The notes beneath the pieces are model-generated. The model saw nothing but the letters and a program-made list of their open reading frames with translations, did not search any database and was not told the origin of the DNA. Shown here piece after piece: positions 1 to 9,430 of a stretch of DNA of 64,000 bases (the stretch's first letter is position 1; every line of letters starts with the position of its first letter). The translations under genes and the position numbers were made by a program. This stretch comes from Pseudomonas parafulva NBRC 16636 = DSM 17004 (GTDB taxonomy: Bacteria > Pseudomonadota > Gammaproteobacteria > Pseudomonadales > Pseudomonadaceae): the NCBI RefSeq assembly GCF_000730645.1, contig NZ_BBIU01000003.1, forward strand, positions 1-64,000. The letters run 5' to 3'.

Positions 1-115
1 GAATCTCAAGGAGTTTTGCGTTCCGTTGTCGCTGGAAGTGGGGCGCATTATAAGGGGATTCGAGAGGGCGTCAACCGTTTATTTCAATAAGTCGAAATGG
101 GGCATGTACCAGCCT
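1..115. other. intergenic edge, no gene seen
   Basis: No coding frame with a credible product and no RNA gene is visible. The stretch lies downstream of the minus-strand CoA-transferase gene and holds no clear terminator hairpin. Its function cannot be judged from this edge alone. Confidence 0.4.
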
Positions 116-1336
116 TCATATGACCCCTGTATCTCTCAGCCGCTTCAATTGAGCCGCGTCCAGTTCCAGCACTTCAGCCAAGACCGCGTCGGTATGCTCA
201 CCCAGCAACGGCGGCGCACGCCGATACTCAACCGGGGTTTGCGACAACCGTATGGGGCTTGCCACTTGCGGTACGCTGCCACCCAGTGGGTGCGGCATGC
301 TGACGGCCAGGCCTCGAGCCAGTACCTGCGGGTCCTGGAACACCTGGGCCAGGTCGTTGATCGGCCCGCATGGCACACCCGCAGCCTCCAGCTGGCTCAC
401 CCACTGGGCCGTGGTCTTGAACACGGTGGCCTGCCTGATCAACGGGATCAGTTGCGCCCTGTTGGCCACGCGAAGCTTGTTGGTGGCGAACCGCGCATCG
501 TCCGCCCACTGCGGCTGCCCGGCCACCTCAGCGAACTTGCGGAACTGGCTGTCGTTACCCACCGTCAGGATGAAGTCACCATCTGCAGTGGGGAAATCCT
601 GGTACGGCACTATATTAGGGTGCGCATTGCCCAAACGCCGCGGTGGGTTACCCGTGGTCAGGTAGTTCATGGCCTGGTTCGCCAAGCAGGCTACCTGCAC
701 GTCCAGCAGTGCCATATCTATGTGCTGGCCGATACCTGTCTGCTCCCGGTGCGACAAGGCGGCAAGCATGGCAACGGTCGAATACAGCCCGGTAAGGATA
801 TCGGTAAGCGCTACACCCACCTTCACCGGCCCTTCACCGGCTTCCCCCTCCGGGCGACCCGTGAGGCTCATGAGGCCACCCAGGCCCTGAATCATGAAGT
901 CATAACCAGCACGCTTGGCATAAGGGCCTGTCTGGCCAAACCCGGTAATCGAGCAATAGATAAGCCTGGGATTGACCGCCTTCAGGCCCTCATAGTCCAG
1001 CCCATAAGCCGCCAGGCCACCGACCTTGAAGTTCTCGATGACAATATCGCAGGTAGCCGCCAGCTCACGTACCAGGCGCTGGCCCTCTGGCTGAGTGAAG
1101 TCGATGGTTACCGAGCGCTTGTTACGGTTGGCCGACAGGTAGTAGGCCGCCTCACTGGTATTCTCGCCCTCAGCGTTCTTGAGGAAAGGCGGCCCCCAGG
1201 CGCGGGTATCGTCCCCAGACCCGGGGCGCTCCACCTTGATCACGTCGGCCCCCAGGTCGGCGAGGATCTGCCCGGACCAAGGCCCGGCCAGCACGCGCGA
1301 AAGGTCCAGCACCCGCAGATGTGATAGCGCGCCCAT
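116..1336 (-). CDS. gcdG: family III (CaiB/BaiF) CoA-transferase, probable glutarate CoA-transferase
   Basis: A 406-residue CaiB/BaiF-type CoA-transferase, usual length for the family. The N-terminus (LRVLDLSRVLAGPW, residues 7-20) and the GFGQTGPYAKRAGYDF block near 132-147 are typical. Asp179 in VALTDILTGLY fits the catalytic aspartate that forms an acyl anhydride in family III enzymes. A longer frame begins at 1390, but the ATG at 1336 is preceded by AAGGAG at good spacing and starts the conserved domain. It lies 22 bp downstream of gcdH on the same strand. In Pseudomonas lysine/glutarate catabolism the equivalent gene moves CoA from succinyl-CoA onto glutarate, giving the substrate for GcdH. 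The substrate assignment rests on this context; the family call is firm. Confidence 0.88.
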   Translation of the reverse strand: MGALSHLRVLDLSRVLAGPWSGQILADLGADVIKVERPGSGDDTRAWGPPFLKNAEGENTSEAAYYLSANRNKRSVTIDFTQPEGQRLVRELAATCDIVIENFKVGGLAAYGLDYEGLKAVNPRLIYCSITGFGQTGPYAKRAGYDFMIQGLGGLMSLTGRPEGEAGEGPVKVGVALTDILTGLYSTVAMLAALSHREQTGIGQHIDMALLDVQVACLANQAMNYLTTGNPPRRLGNAHPNIVPYQDFPTADGDFILTVGNDSQFRKFAEVAGQPQWADDARFATNKLRVANRAQLIPLIRQATVFKTTAQWVSQLEAAGVPCGPINDLAQVFQDPQVLARGLAVSMPHPLGGSVPQVASPIRLSQTPVEYRRAPPLLGEHTDAVLAEVLELDAAQLKRLRDTGVI

Positions 1337-1358
1337 GGGCCGGCTCCTTATAAGCAGA

Positions 1359-2540
1359 TCAATAGAAGGCCTGGATACCCGTCTGGGCACGCCCCAGAAT
1401 CAACGCATGCACGTCGTGGGTACCCTCATAGGTGTTGACCACTTCCAGGTTCACCAGATGACGCGCCACACCAAACTCATCGGAAATGCCGTTACCCCCC
1501 AGCATGTCCCGCGCCATACGGGCGATGTCCAATGCCTTGCCACACGAATTACGCTTCATGATGGAAGTAATCTCCACCGCCGCCGTGCCCTCATCCTTCA
1601 TGCGCCCCAAGCGCAGGCAGCCCTGCAGGGCCAGCGTGATTTCGGTCTGCATGTCGGCCAGCTTCTTCTGGATAAGCTGGTTGGCGGCGAGCGGGCGGCC
1701 GAACTGCTGACGGTCGAGGGTGTACTGGCGTGCCGTGTGCCAGCAGGCCTCCGCAGCACCCAGCGCACCCCAGGAGATGCCATACCGGGCTGAGTTCAGG
1801 CAGGTGAAGGGCCCCTTGAGGCCGCGCACTTCGGGGAAGATGTTGTCCTCGGGGACGAACACGTTATCCATGACGATTTCGCCAGTGATCGACGCACGCA
1901 GCCCCACCTTGCCATGGATCGCTGGCGCGCTCAGGCCCTCCCAACCCTTCTCGAGCACAAAGCCACGGATGTCACCCGCATCGTCCTTGGCCCACACCAC
2001 GAACACATCAGCGATAGGGCTGTTGGTAATCCACATCTTGCTGCCGGTAAGGCGATAACCGCCTTCTACCTTACGGGCACGGGTGATCATCGAACCTGGG
2101 TCGGAACCGTGATTGGGCTCGGTGAGGCCGAAGCAGCCAACCCACTCGCCACTGGCCAGCTTCGGCAGGTACTTCTGCTTCTGCCCCTCGGTACCAAACT
2201 CATTGATCGGCACCATGACCAGCGAGGACTGCACGCTCATCATCGAGCGGTAGCCGGAGTCGATGCGCTCCACCTCACGGGCGATAAGGCCGTAGCACAC
2301 ATAATTCAGGCCACTGCCGCCGTACTGCTCGGGGATGGTCGCCCCCAGCAGGCCAACCTCACCCATCTCGCGGAAGATCGCCGGGTCAGTCTTCTCGTGG
2401 CGGAAGGCCTCGAGGACCCGCGGCGCGAGCTTGTCCTGGGCAAACTGATAAGCGCTGTCACGCACCATGCGCTCTTCTTCAGTGAGCTGCTGGTCCAGCA
2501 GCAGCGGGTCGATCCAGTTGAAGCTTGCCTTGGGGGCCAT
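1359..2540 (-). CDS. gcdH: glutaryl-CoA dehydrogenase
   Basis: A 393-residue acyl-CoA dehydrogenase that oxidises and decarboxylates glutaryl-CoA to crotonyl-CoA using FAD, near the end of lysine and glutarate catabolism. The opening [22 protein letters not shown], the [15 protein letters not shown] flavin region and [17 protein letters not shown] near the C-terminus are characteristic. Glu372 in YEGTHD is the expected catalytic base. A longer frame starts at 2579, but the ATG at 2540 has GAGGA upstream and gives the normal N-terminus. It is co-oriented with the CoA-transferase gene and divergent from the LysR gene, forming a compact glutarate module. Expression is probably controlled by that regulator. 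Confidence 0.95.
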   Translation of the reverse strand: MAPKASFNWIDPLLLDQQLTEEERMVRDSAYQFAQDKLAPRVLEAFRHEKTDPAIFREMGEVGLLGATIPEQYGGSGLNYVCYGLIAREVERIDSGYRSMMSVQSSLVMVPINEFGTEGQKQKYLPKLASGEWVGCFGLTEPNHGSDPGSMITRARKVEGGYRLTGSKMWITNSPIADVFVVWAKDDAGDIRGFVLEKGWEGLSAPAIHGKVGLRASITGEIVMDNVFVPEDNIFPEVRGLKGPFTCLNSARYGISWGALGAAEACWHTARQYTLDRQQFGRPLAANQLIQKKLADMQTEITLALQGCLRLGRMKDEGTAAVEITSIMKRNSCGKALDIARMARDMLGGNGISDEFGVARHLVNLEVVNTYEGTHDVHALILGRAQTGIQAFY

Positions 2541-2630
2541 GAGCGTATTCCTCGAATGCGGCAACAGTGCGGTATGCATTGATCCTAGGCCGCAACGCCG
2601 CGCACCACAAACGACGATTACGCACCAATC

Positions 2631-2647
2631 AGTGATATTTTCTCACT
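2631..2647. promoter_or_regulatory. candidate LysR-type operator (dyad AGTGA-N7-TCACT)
   Basis: The 158-bp divergent gap between gcdH and the LysR gene contains AGTGA at 2631-2635 and TCACT at 2643-2647, a perfect 5-bp dyad with a 7-bp spacer. Interrupted dyads in the divergent intergenic region are the usual binding sites of LysR regulators. The assignment to GcdR is inference. Confidence 0.45.
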
Positions 2648-2698
2648 TCGTAGACCTGATGAAGCCCAGCTTCAACGCCCAACAAGTGAGGGATAAGC

Positions 2699-3607
2699 AT
2701 GCGGCGCAAAATTCCCAGTACCACAGCCCTGATCTGCTTCGAGGCATCGGCCCGCCACGAAAGCTTCACCAAGGCAGCCCAGGAGCTTTCCCTGACCCAG
2801 GGCGCAGTCTGTCGCCAGGTAGGCGGGCTGGAAGTGTTCCTTAATGTGGAACTGTTCAGGCGATCACGCCGAGGTGTGAAGCTGACTGAAGCAGGGCTTT
2901 CTTATAGCCGGCAGGTTGCAGCCCAGCTGGACGCGGTAGAGCGCGACACGCTATCGGTAATGCGCCAGCAGGGCGCCAACGTCATCGAGCTGGCCGTAGT
3001 GCCCACCTTCGGCACGCAATGGCTATTACCCCGGCTGAAGGATTTCCAGCAACGCCACCCCGACGTCACCGTCAACCTCACCAACCGCACCCGGCCGTTC
3101 CTGTTCGCCGATACGCCCTTCGACGCTGCCGTGTATTTCGGCGACGGTGACTGGTCGGGTACCCAGGCCCACAGGCTGATGGGAGAGAACCCGGTACCCG
3201 TGTGCAGCCCTGCGCTGCTGCACGGGTTGCCGGCCCTGGAGCCACAGCGTATCGCCGAACTGCCACTGCTGCAGCAGAGCACACGCCCGTACGCCTGGCG
3301 CCAATGGTTCGCCAGCGCAGGGCTAAGCGTGGAGGGGGACATGACCGGGCCTCGCTACGAACTGTTTTCAATGCTCTCGCAGGCGGCCATCCACCAGATG
3401 GGCATCGCCTTGATCCCTCCGTTCCTGATCCAGCGGGAGTTGGAGGAGGGTAGGTTGGTGGTCGCTAACAGGCATGTTCTGAGCAGCCACAAGGCCTACT
3501 ATCTGATGATTCCGGAGCGCAAGGTACAGTCGGCATCCCTGGTTGCCTTTCGTGACTGGCTCACCGGGCAGTCACACGCGTATATAAAGGCAGCCAGCGC
3601 TAATTGA
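2699..3607 (+). CDS. gcdR: LysR-family regulator of glutarate catabolism
   Basis: A 302-residue LysR-type regulator. The winged helix-turn-helix lies at about residues 8-65 (TALICFEASARHESFTKAAQELSLTQGAVCRQV) and is followed by a periplasmic-binding-protein-like effector domain. It is divergent from gcdH-gcdG, the classic arrangement for a LysR protein controlling its neighbour. In Pseudomonas the equivalent protein, GcdR, activates the glutaryl-CoA dehydrogenase pathway in response to glutarate. The name rests on position and family, since LysR proteins are hard to tell apart by sequence alone. A weak AT-rich hairpin with a T run follows at 3760-3779. Confidence 0.85.
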   Translation: MRRKIPSTTALICFEASARHESFTKAAQELSLTQGAVCRQVGGLEVFLNVELFRRSRRGVKLTEAGLSYSRQVAAQLDAVERDTLSVMRQQGANVIELAVVPTFGTQWLLPRLKDFQQRHPDVTVNLTNRTRPFLFADTPFDAAVYFGDGDWSGTQAHRLMGENPVPVCSPALLHGLPALEPQRIAELPLLQQSTRPYAWRQWFASAGLSVEGDMTGPRYELFSMLSQAAIHQMGIALIPPFLIQRELEEGRLVVANRHVLSSHKAYYLMIPERKVQSASLVAFRDWLTGQSHAYIKAASAN

Positions 3608-4022
3608 CCCCGTAGTCAGCTTTATTCAAATCCTACAGATATAAATATATGTCGCACTTGATTAATTTTAATCAGCTGCACCAAAATGGTCACCAGCCCC
3701 TTCACGGCACGTTTTGAAGCGTCATTTTGCGACATTCACCTTTCCAAACACGAATTAGGCAGAATTTATTCTGTTTTTTCGCCTAATCTGCCGAATGCCC
3801 GAATTTGCAGGGCTGCGTGAGACACCCTGCGACATGCAGTCACATGGTGACTTGTAGTTTTAAGATGGTTTCGCTCCAGAATGGCTTGTAGGGCCTAAGG
3901 TTCGTCTGCAAAATGCTTCGCCCGCCCAGGATTCGGCGGGTTGGGGCTCGATAGCCGCCCCAGCACACCACCCGAAGTGTGCTGGCACTTACAAAGACAA
4001 AGGTCACCGCAGGAGAAATGTC
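3608..4022. other. gcdR-pntAA intergenic region with several dyads
   Basis: No convincing gene is present. Visible structure: a perfect 16-bp palindrome TGATTAATTTTAATCA at 3659-3674; an inverted repeat ATTAGGC/GCCTAAT at 3754-3760 and 3781-3787; inside it CAGAAT/ATTCTG followed by six T (3760-3779), a weak terminator-like hairpin; and a strong hairpin at 3960-3985 just before pntAA. The first two could be operators. A minus-strand frame that overlaps pntAA is a shadow. Confidence 0.5.
3960..3985 (+). promoter_or_regulatory. hairpin in the pntAA leader
   Basis: CCAGCACAC (3960-3968) and GTGTGCTGG (3977-3985) form a perfect 9-bp stem with an 8-nt loop, ending 37 bp before the pntAA start. It has no T run, so it is not an intrinsic terminator. 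It could be an operator or an mRNA leader structure. Confidence 0.4.
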
Positions 4023-5144
4023 GTGCACATAGGTGTTCCTCTCGAAACGCAGGCCGGTGAGGCCAGGGTCGCTGCGACCCCGGAAACCATCAAGAAACTC
4101 ATTGGCCAAGGCCATCAGGTCACGGTGCAGCGCGGGGCAGGGCTCAATGCCAGCATTCCCGACAGTGCCTTCGAAGCGGTGGGTGCGGCCCTGGGCAGTG
4201 CAGCTGATGCCTACGGCGCGCAACTGGTGCTCAAGGTGGTCGCGCCAAACGACCAGGAACTGGCGCAGGTCAAGCCTGGCACCTTGCTGGTGGGAATGCT
4301 CAACCCGTTCAATAGCGAGCTGATCGCCAGAATGGCCGAGCACGGCGTCACTGCCTTCGCCCTTGAAGCAGCGCCACGTACCTCACGCGCTCAAAGCCTG
4401 GACGTGCTGTCGTCCCAGGCCAACATCGCAGGCTACAAGGCTGTGCTGTTGGCAGCGCAGCACTACCCGCGCTTCATGCCGATGCTCATGACCGCAGCCG
4501 GCACCGTCAAGGCCGCGCGCGTGCTGATTCTGGGTGCCGGTGTTGCCGGCTTGCAGGCCATTGCCACAGCCAAGCGGCTGGGTGCCGTGATCGAAGCCTC
4601 CGACGTGCGCCCTGCGGTAAAGGAGCAGATCGAATCGCTGGGTGGCAAATTCATCGACGTGCCCTATGAAACCGACGAAGAGCGCGAGTGCGCCGAAGGG
4701 GTAGGCGGCTATGCACGCCCAATGCCGGCCAGCTGGATGCAACGCCAGGCACAGGCTGTGCACGAGCGCGCCAAGCAGGCAGATATCGTCATTACCACGG
4801 CGCTCATCCCGGGCCGCAAGGCGCCTACCTTGCTCAGTGCCGAGACCGTTGCCCAAATGAAACCTGGCTCGGTGGTGATCGACCTGGCAGCCGCGCAGGG
4901 CGGCAACTGCCCACTGACCGTCGCCGATCAGGTGGTGCAAGCGCACGGCGTGACCATCGTCGGGCCGACCAACCTCCCCGCGCAGGTAGCCGCCGACGCC
5001 TCGGCACTGTATGCCCGCAACCTGCTGGACTTCATGAAGCTGCTGTTCGACAAGGACGGCGCGCTGACCATCAACCTGGAAGACGACATCGTCGCGGCCT
5101 GCCTCATGTGCCGCGACGGGCAGATCGTCCGCAAGAACGGCTGA
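4023..5144 (+). CDS. pntAA: NAD(P) transhydrogenase subunit alpha part 1 (NAD-binding)
   Basis: A 373-residue soluble domain I of proton-translocating transhydrogenase, binding NAD(H) on the cytoplasmic face. The N-terminus [19 protein letters not shown] is diagnostic, and a Rossmann motif ([19 protein letters not shown]) lies near residue 168. The start is GTG at 4023 with AGGAG seven bases upstream; the nearby ATG at 4018 is out of frame. The alpha subunit is split into two genes here, as in Rhodospirillum and other Pseudomonas, unlike the fused E. coli PntA. It is followed 11 bp later by pntAB. The complex uses proton re-entry to reduce NADP+ with NADH. Confidence 0.95.
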   Translation: MHIGVPLETQAGEARVAATPETIKKLIGQGHQVTVQRGAGLNASIPDSAFEAVGAALGSAADAYGAQLVLKVVAPNDQELAQVKPGTLLVGMLNPFNSELIARMAEHGVTAFALEAAPRTSRAQSLDVLSSQANIAGYKAVLLAAQHYPRFMPMLMTAAGTVKAARVLILGAGVAGLQAIATAKRLGAVIEASDVRPAVKEQIESLGGKFIDVPYETDEERECAEGVGGYARPMPASWMQRQAQAVHERAKQADIVITTALIPGRKAPTLLSAETVAQMKPGSVVIDLAAAQGGNCPLTVADQVVQAHGVTIVGPTNLPAQVAADASALYARNLLDFMKLLFDKDGALTINLEDDIVAACLMCRDGQIVRKNG

Positions 5145-5155
5145 GGAGCACGACA

Positions 5156-5476
5156 ATGGAAGACATGCTGATTTCCCATGGCATCTACAACCTCATCATT
5201 TTCGTGCTGGCCATCTACGTGGGCTACCACGTGGTGTGGAACGTTACCCCGGCGCTGCACACACCACTGATGGCGGTTACCAACGCCATTTCTGCCATCG
5301 TCATCGTCGGCGCGATGCTGGCTGCGGCACTGACCGTAACCCCCGCCGGCAAGGTGATGGGCACCCTGGCCGTTGCCCTTGCGGCAGTCAACGTCTTCGG
5401 TGGCTTTCTGGTCACCCGGCGCATGCTTGAGATGTTCAAGAAAAAAACCAAGAACGAGGGGCAGAAGTCAGCATGA
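5156..5476 (+). CDS. pntAB: NAD(P) transhydrogenase subunit alpha part 2 (membrane)
   Basis: A 106-residue membrane subunit with three to four hydrophobic segments, including [34 protein letters not shown] and [16 protein letters not shown]. It supplies part of the proton channel (domain II). The start is the ATG at 5156 after GAGGAG; a longer frame beginning at 4688 is a shadow of pntAA. Its stop overlaps the pntB start by four bases (ATGA at 5473-5476), indicating translational coupling. Confidence 0.93.
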   Translation: MEDMLISHGIYNLIIFVLAIYVGYHVVWNVTPALHTPLMAVTNAISAIVIVGAMLAAALTVTPAGKVMGTLAVALAAVNVFGGFLVTRRMLEMFKKKTKNEGQKSA

Positions 5477-6909
5477 GCATGAATCTGGTAACGCTTCTGT
5501 ACCTGGTTGCCTCGGTGTGCTTCATCCAGGCACTCAAAGGCCTGTCGCACCCCACCACGTCACGGCGCGGCAACCTGTTCGGCATGATCGGCATGGGTAT
5601 CGCCATCCTCACCACGGTTGGCCTCATCTATAAGCTGGGTGCCGAGCTCGCTACTGCCGGCATCGGCTACGTGCTTGTCGGCCTGCTGGTCGGTGGTACG
5701 GCCGGTTCGATCATGGCCAAGCGCGTCGAGATGACCAAGATGCCGGAGCTGGTCGCCTTCATGCACAGCATGATCGGCCTTGCGGCAGTGTTCATCGCCA
5801 TTGCTGCGGTACTCGAACCCCAGTCCATGGGTATTGTCGCCGCCATCAGCGACCCGATCCCCACGGGCAACCGGCTGGAACTGTTCTTGGGCGCAGCCAT
5901 TGGTGCCATTACCTTCTCCGGTTCGGTGATCGCGTTTGGCAAACTGTCGGGCAAATACAAGTTCCGCCTGTTCCAGGGTGCGCCGGTGCAGTTTGCCGGG
6001 CAGCACAAGCTGAACCTCATCCTGGGCCTGACCACCATCGCCCTGGGCCTGCTGTTCACGTTCACCGGCCACTACAGCGCCTTCACCCTCATGCTGGCCC
6101 TGGCTTTCGTGATGGGTGTGCTGATCATCATTCCGATCGGCGGGGCAGACATGCCGGTGGTGGTATCGATGCTCAACAGCTACTCAGGCTGGGCGGCTGC
6201 CGGTATCGGCTTCTCGCTGAACAACTCGATGCTGATCATTGCCGGCTCACTGGTCGGTTCGTCGGGTGCGATTCTGTCGTACATCATGTGCAAAGCCATG
6301 AACCGCTCGTTCTTCAATGTGATCCTCGGCGGCTTTGGTGGGGATACTGACGCGGGTGCGGCACAAGGCTCGAAGGAGCAGCGCCCGGTGAAGTCGGGTT
6401 CTGCCGATGACGCCACCTTCCTGCTCAGCAACGCCGACAGCGTGATCATCGTGCCAGGTTACGGCCTGGCAGTGGCTCGCGCCCAGCATGCCCTGAAGGA
6501 GCTGACCGAGAAGCTGACCCACAACGGGGTGACGGTGAAGTATGCGATTCACCCGGTAGCAGGGCGTATGCCCGGGCACATGAACGTGCTGCTGGCTGAG
6601 GCAGAAGTGCCCTACGACCAGGTGTTCGAAATGGAAGACATCAACGCCGAGTTCGGCCAGGCCGACGTGGTGCTGGTGTTGGGCGCCAACGACGTGGTCA
6701 ACCCGGCGGCCAAGAACGACCCCAAGTCACCGATCGCCGGCATGCCCATCCTCGAAGCCTTCAAGGCCAAGACCATCATCGTCAACAAGCGCTCCATGGC
6801 CAGCGGCTATGCGGGGCTGGATAACGAACTGTTCTACCTGGACAAGACCATGATGGTGTTTGGTGACGCCAAGAAGGTCATCGAGGACATGGTCAAGGCT
6901 GTGGAGTAA
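5473..6909 (+). CDS. pntB: NAD(P) transhydrogenase subunit beta
   Basis: A 478-residue beta subunit. The N-terminal ~280 residues contain eight to nine transmembrane segments completing the proton channel. The C-terminal ~190 residues form the cytoplasmic NADP(H)-binding domain III, with the signature [21 protein letters not shown] and [20 protein letters not shown]. Length is normal. It ends the operon, with a strong terminator 27 bp downstream. Confidence 0.96.
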   Translation: MSMNLVTLLYLVASVCFIQALKGLSHPTTSRRGNLFGMIGMGIAILTTVGLIYKLGAELATAGIGYVLVGLLVGGTAGSIMAKRVEMTKMPELVAFMHSMIGLAAVFIAIAAVLEPQSMGIVAAISDPIPTGNRLELFLGAAIGAITFSGSVIAFGKLSGKYKFRLFQGAPVQFAGQHKLNLILGLTTIALGLLFTFTGHYSAFTLMLALAFVMGVLIIIPIGGADMPVVVSMLNSYSGWAAAGIGFSLNNSMLIIAGSLVGSSGAILSYIMCKAMNRSFFNVILGGFGGDTDAGAAQGSKEQRPVKSGSADDATFLLSNADSVIIVPGYGLAVARAQHALKELTEKLTHNGVTVKYAIHPVAGRMPGHMNVLLAEAEVPYDQVFEMEDINAEFGQADVVLVLGANDVVNPAAKNDPKSPIAGMPILEAFKAKTIIVNKRSMASGYAGLDNELFYLDKTMMVFGDAKKVIEDMVKAVE

Positions 6910-6935
6910 CCACTGCTGCTGCATCGGCCTATATA

Positions 6936-6974
6936 AGCAGAGCCCCGGTCTGATCCACCGGGGCTCTGCTTTTT
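6936..6974 (+). terminator. intrinsic terminator of the pnt operon
   Basis: AGCAGAGCCCCGGT pairs with ACCGGGGCTCTGCT around a 7-nt loop, a 14-bp stem followed directly by a T run. It lies just after pntB. Confidence 0.93.
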
Positions 6975-7091
6975 ATGATCCGGATCAACGGCAGCGAACG
7001 CTGCAGGGGCATACGACCATGGTCGCGGGACGGCAACGGGCGAAAACACTAGACTGCGCTGCAGTAGCTTAGTAGCCCGAGATAACAATCC

Positions 7092-8585
7092 ATGTACCGT
7101 GATCGTATCCGCTTGTCCTCCCTGCACAGCAAGGTAATGAGTGCGGCTGATGCCGCTGGCCTGATCGAGGACGGCATGACCGTCGGCATGAGCGGCTTCA
7201 CCCGTGCCGGTGAAGCCAAGGCCGTTCCCCACGCACTGGCCGAGCGCGCCAAGCTGACCCCGCTGAAAATCAGCCTGATGACCGGCGCCAGCCTGGGCAA
7301 CGACCTGGACAAGCAGTTGACCGAGGCCGGCGTGCTCGCGCGCCGTATGCCGTTCCAGGTGGACAGCACACTGCGCAAGGCCATCAACGACGGCAAGGTG
7401 ATGTTCATCGACCAGCACCTGTCCGAAACGGTGGAGCAACTGCGCAACCAGCAGCTCAAGCTGCCCGACATCGCGGTTATCGAGGCGGTGGCGATCACTG
7501 AACAAGGTCACATCGTACCCACCACGTCGGTGGGCAACTCGGCCAGCTTCGCGATTTTCGCCAAGCAGGTGATCATCGAGATCAACCTGTCGCACAACCC
7601 CAACCTCGAGGGTTTGCACGACATCTATATCCCAACCTACCGCCCCACCCGTACACCGATCCCACTGGTGAAGGTGGACGACCGTATTGGGAGCACCGCT
7701 ATCCCAATCGACCCGGCCAAGATCGTTGGTATCGTCATCAGCGACCAGCCGGACTCGCCCTCCACCGTGTTGCCGCCCGATGGCGAAACCCAGGGCATCG
7801 CCGACCACCTGATCAACTTCTTCAAGAAAGAAGTGGCGGCGGGGCGCCTGACCAACCGGCTGGGCCCGTTGCAGGCCGGCATCGGCAGCATCGCCAACGC
7901 AGTGATGTGCGGCCTGATCGAGTCGCCATTCGAAGAACTGACCATGTATTCCGAGGTGCTGCAGGACTCCACCTTCGACCTGATCGATGCGGGCAAGCTG
8001 CGTTTCGCCTCTGGCAGTTCGATCACCTTGTCCTCGCGCCGCAACGCTGACGTGTTCGGCAACCTGGAGCAATACAAGGACAAGCTGGTACTGCGCCCGC
8101 AGGAAATCTCCAACCACCCGGAAGTGGTGCGCCGCCTGGGCATCATCGGGATCAACACCGCGCTGGAGTTCGACATCTACGGTAACGTCAACTCCACCCA
8201 CGTGTGCGGTACGCGCATGATGAACGGCATTGGTGGCTCGGGCGATTTCGCGCGAAATGCGCATTTGTCGGTATTCGTGACCAAATCGATTGCCAAAGGG
8301 GGTGCCATCTCCAGCGTCGTACCCATGGTCAGCCACGTGGACCACACCGAGCACGACGTCGACATCCTGGTCACTGAACAAGGCCTGGCCGACTTGCGAG
8401 GCCTGGCGCCGCGGGAGCGGGCGCGGGTGATCATCGATAACTGTGTGCACCCAGACTACCGCGCCGCGCTGAACGACTACTTTGACAGGGCCTGCGAGCG
8501 AGGTGGGCATACCCCGCATATCCTGCGCGAGGCACTCAGCTGGCATGAAAACCTGGAAGAGACGGGGCGCATGTTGGCAAGCTGA
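7092..8585 (+). CDS. succinate/acetate CoA-transferase (acetyl-CoA hydrolase/transferase family)
   Basis: A 497-residue class I CoA-transferase of the acetyl-CoA hydrolase/transferase type (Ach1/AarC-like). Near the N-terminus GMTVGMSGFTRAGEAKAVP matches the CoA-transferase fold. YSEVLQD places Glu288 where these enzymes have the glutamate that forms the glutamyl-CoA thioester. MNGIGGSGDFARNAHLS near residue 378 is the family signature. It likely moves CoA between succinyl-CoA and acetate, or related short-chain acids, and could feed the succinyl-CoA-linked glutarate steps nearby. It is a single-gene unit with a terminator at 8619. The exact acyl pair cannot be read from sequence. Confidence 0.9.
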   Translation: MYRDRIRLSSLHSKVMSAADAAGLIEDGMTVGMSGFTRAGEAKAVPHALAERAKLTPLKISLMTGASLGNDLDKQLTEAGVLARRMPFQVDSTLRKAINDGKVMFIDQHLSETVEQLRNQQLKLPDIAVIEAVAITEQGHIVPTTSVGNSASFAIFAKQVIIEINLSHNPNLEGLHDIYIPTYRPTRTPIPLVKVDDRIGSTAIPIDPAKIVGIVISDQPDSPSTVLPPDGETQGIADHLINFFKKEVAAGRLTNRLGPLQAGIGSIANAVMCGLIESPFEELTMYSEVLQDSTFDLIDAGKLRFASGSSITLSSRRNADVFGNLEQYKDKLVLRPQEISNHPEVVRRLGIIGINTALEFDIYGNVNSTHVCGTRMMNGIGGSGDFARNAHLSVFVTKSIAKGGAISSVVPMVSHVDHTEHDVDILVTEQGLADLRGLAPRERARVIIDNCVHPDYRAALNDYFDRACERGGHTPHILREALSWHENLEETGRMLAS

Positions 8586-8924
8586 CCGGCAACCCGCCTG
8601 CTTGTGCAACACAATTCAGGGCCGCGATGCGGCCCTTTTTCTTTGCCTGCTACAAACTGCCAGGCATTACCAAAATAAACTGTACTACTGTACTGGTTAA
8701 ACCTTCATCTCTCTGCCTGAACGCCCGAAAAAACCACCAATATGCACCAACATGAGGCAGACCAGTACAGTTAGGCTACTTTCGGGTGCAACAGTACCGT
8801 TACACAGTTAACTGGCCCATCATCTTTTGAAGAAACTGTATCTACTGTTATGGACAAGAGGGGAGGATCATTGGCATCAGTTAAATCACTATCTAATGCC
8901 GCCATAAGCGGAAGGATGATCATC
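8586..8924. other. DUF1127 upstream region with repeated operator-like motifs
   Basis: After the terminator at 8619-8640 the stretch holds no gene. It carries a cluster of related motifs: tandem ACTGTACT at 8679-8686 and 8687-8694, ACTGTACTGGT at 8687-8697, its inverted copy ACCAGTACAGT at 8761-8771, AACAGTACCGTT at 8790-8801, and AACTGTA plus ACTGTT at 8834-8840 and 8844-8849. The repetition suggests operators for a GntR/MocR-type regulator, which is not encoded in the window. Confidence 0.6.
8619..8640 (+). terminator. intrinsic terminator
   Basis: GGGCCGC and GCGGCCC form a 7-bp stem with a GAT loop, followed by five T, 34 bp after the CoA-transferase stop. Confidence 0.9.
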
Positions 8925-9140
8925 ATGGAACGTACCCTCAGTTCCGGTCTGGTTTTTGAAAGCGAAGCTCAGCAATCCCACGCCTCTCTGCCTCTGCGTG
9001 TAGCCTCCACCCTGCTGTTGTGGCAGCGCCGCATGGCCAGCCGTCGTCAACTGGCTCGCCTGGACGCACGCCTGCTGGCGGATGCCGGTATCAGTGAGTC
9101 GCAGCGTTACGAAGAGCTCAGCAAGCCTTTCTGGCGCTAA
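8925..9140 (+). CDS. DUF1127 small protein
   Basis: A 71-residue basic protein. The C-terminal half (VASTLLLWQRRMASRRQLARLDARLLADAGISESQRYEELSKPFWR) matches the DUF1127 pattern of an arginine-rich helix followed by LxxLDxxxLxDxGIs. DUF1127 proteins are small and often stress- or phosphate-linked; some bind RNA. The ATG at 8925 has AAGGA upstream; an upstream in-frame start at 8850 would add 25 residues outside the domain. It stands alone between a motif-rich promoter region and a strong terminator. Similar motifs also occur downstream at 9241-9253 and 9272-9283. Confidence 0.85.
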   Translation: MERTLSSGLVFESEAQQSHASLPLRVASTLLLWQRRMASRRQLARLDARLLADAGISESQRYEELSKPFWR

Positions 9141-9430
9141 GCGCTGGGTTGCCAGCCAGGCTGGCACCACGAATTTCCTGAACCCGCCGCAGGCAACTGC
9201 GGCGGGTTTTTTGTTGGTGTGAAGAGCGACGCCAGTCTCGTACCAGTACAATTTCCCTTGCATTGCACAAGACAGGTACAGTTGTTGCCAACGGCCGTGT
9301 TTAACATTCTGATACACCTACGCGTGATACGCTTCGGCCAACAGTCTGGTAGAACCCACCTTTATGGGTGTCCAAAACCGCCACCTTAACGTCCCAGTAG
9401 CATTACGACCCAAGCCAGGAGTTTCCCTAC
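9141..9430. other. DUF1127-DUF2388 intergenic region
   Basis: Holds the DUF1127 terminator (9183-9212) and two further copies of the repeated motif, TACCAGTACAATT at 9241-9253 and ACAGGTACAGTT at 9272-9283. These sit where the promoter of the downstream DUF2388 operon should be. No gene is seen. Confidence 0.5.
9183..9212 (+). terminator. intrinsic terminator after DUF1127
   Basis: CCCGCCGCAG and CTGCGGCGGG form a perfect 10-bp stem with a GCAA tetraloop, followed by six T. Confidence 0.95.

Noticed and set aside
3840..4343. Minus-strand frame in the gcdR-pntAA gap
   Set aside because: Most of it is antisense to pntAA and the remainder has no domain or ribosome site.
6834..8612. 592-codon minus-strand frame opposite the CoA-transferase
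   Set aside because: Mirror of a strongly supported gene; no recognisable protein features.
8678..9283. CRISPR-like array
   Set aside because: The repeated motifs are short, variable, in both orientations and irregularly spaced; no cas genes are present.
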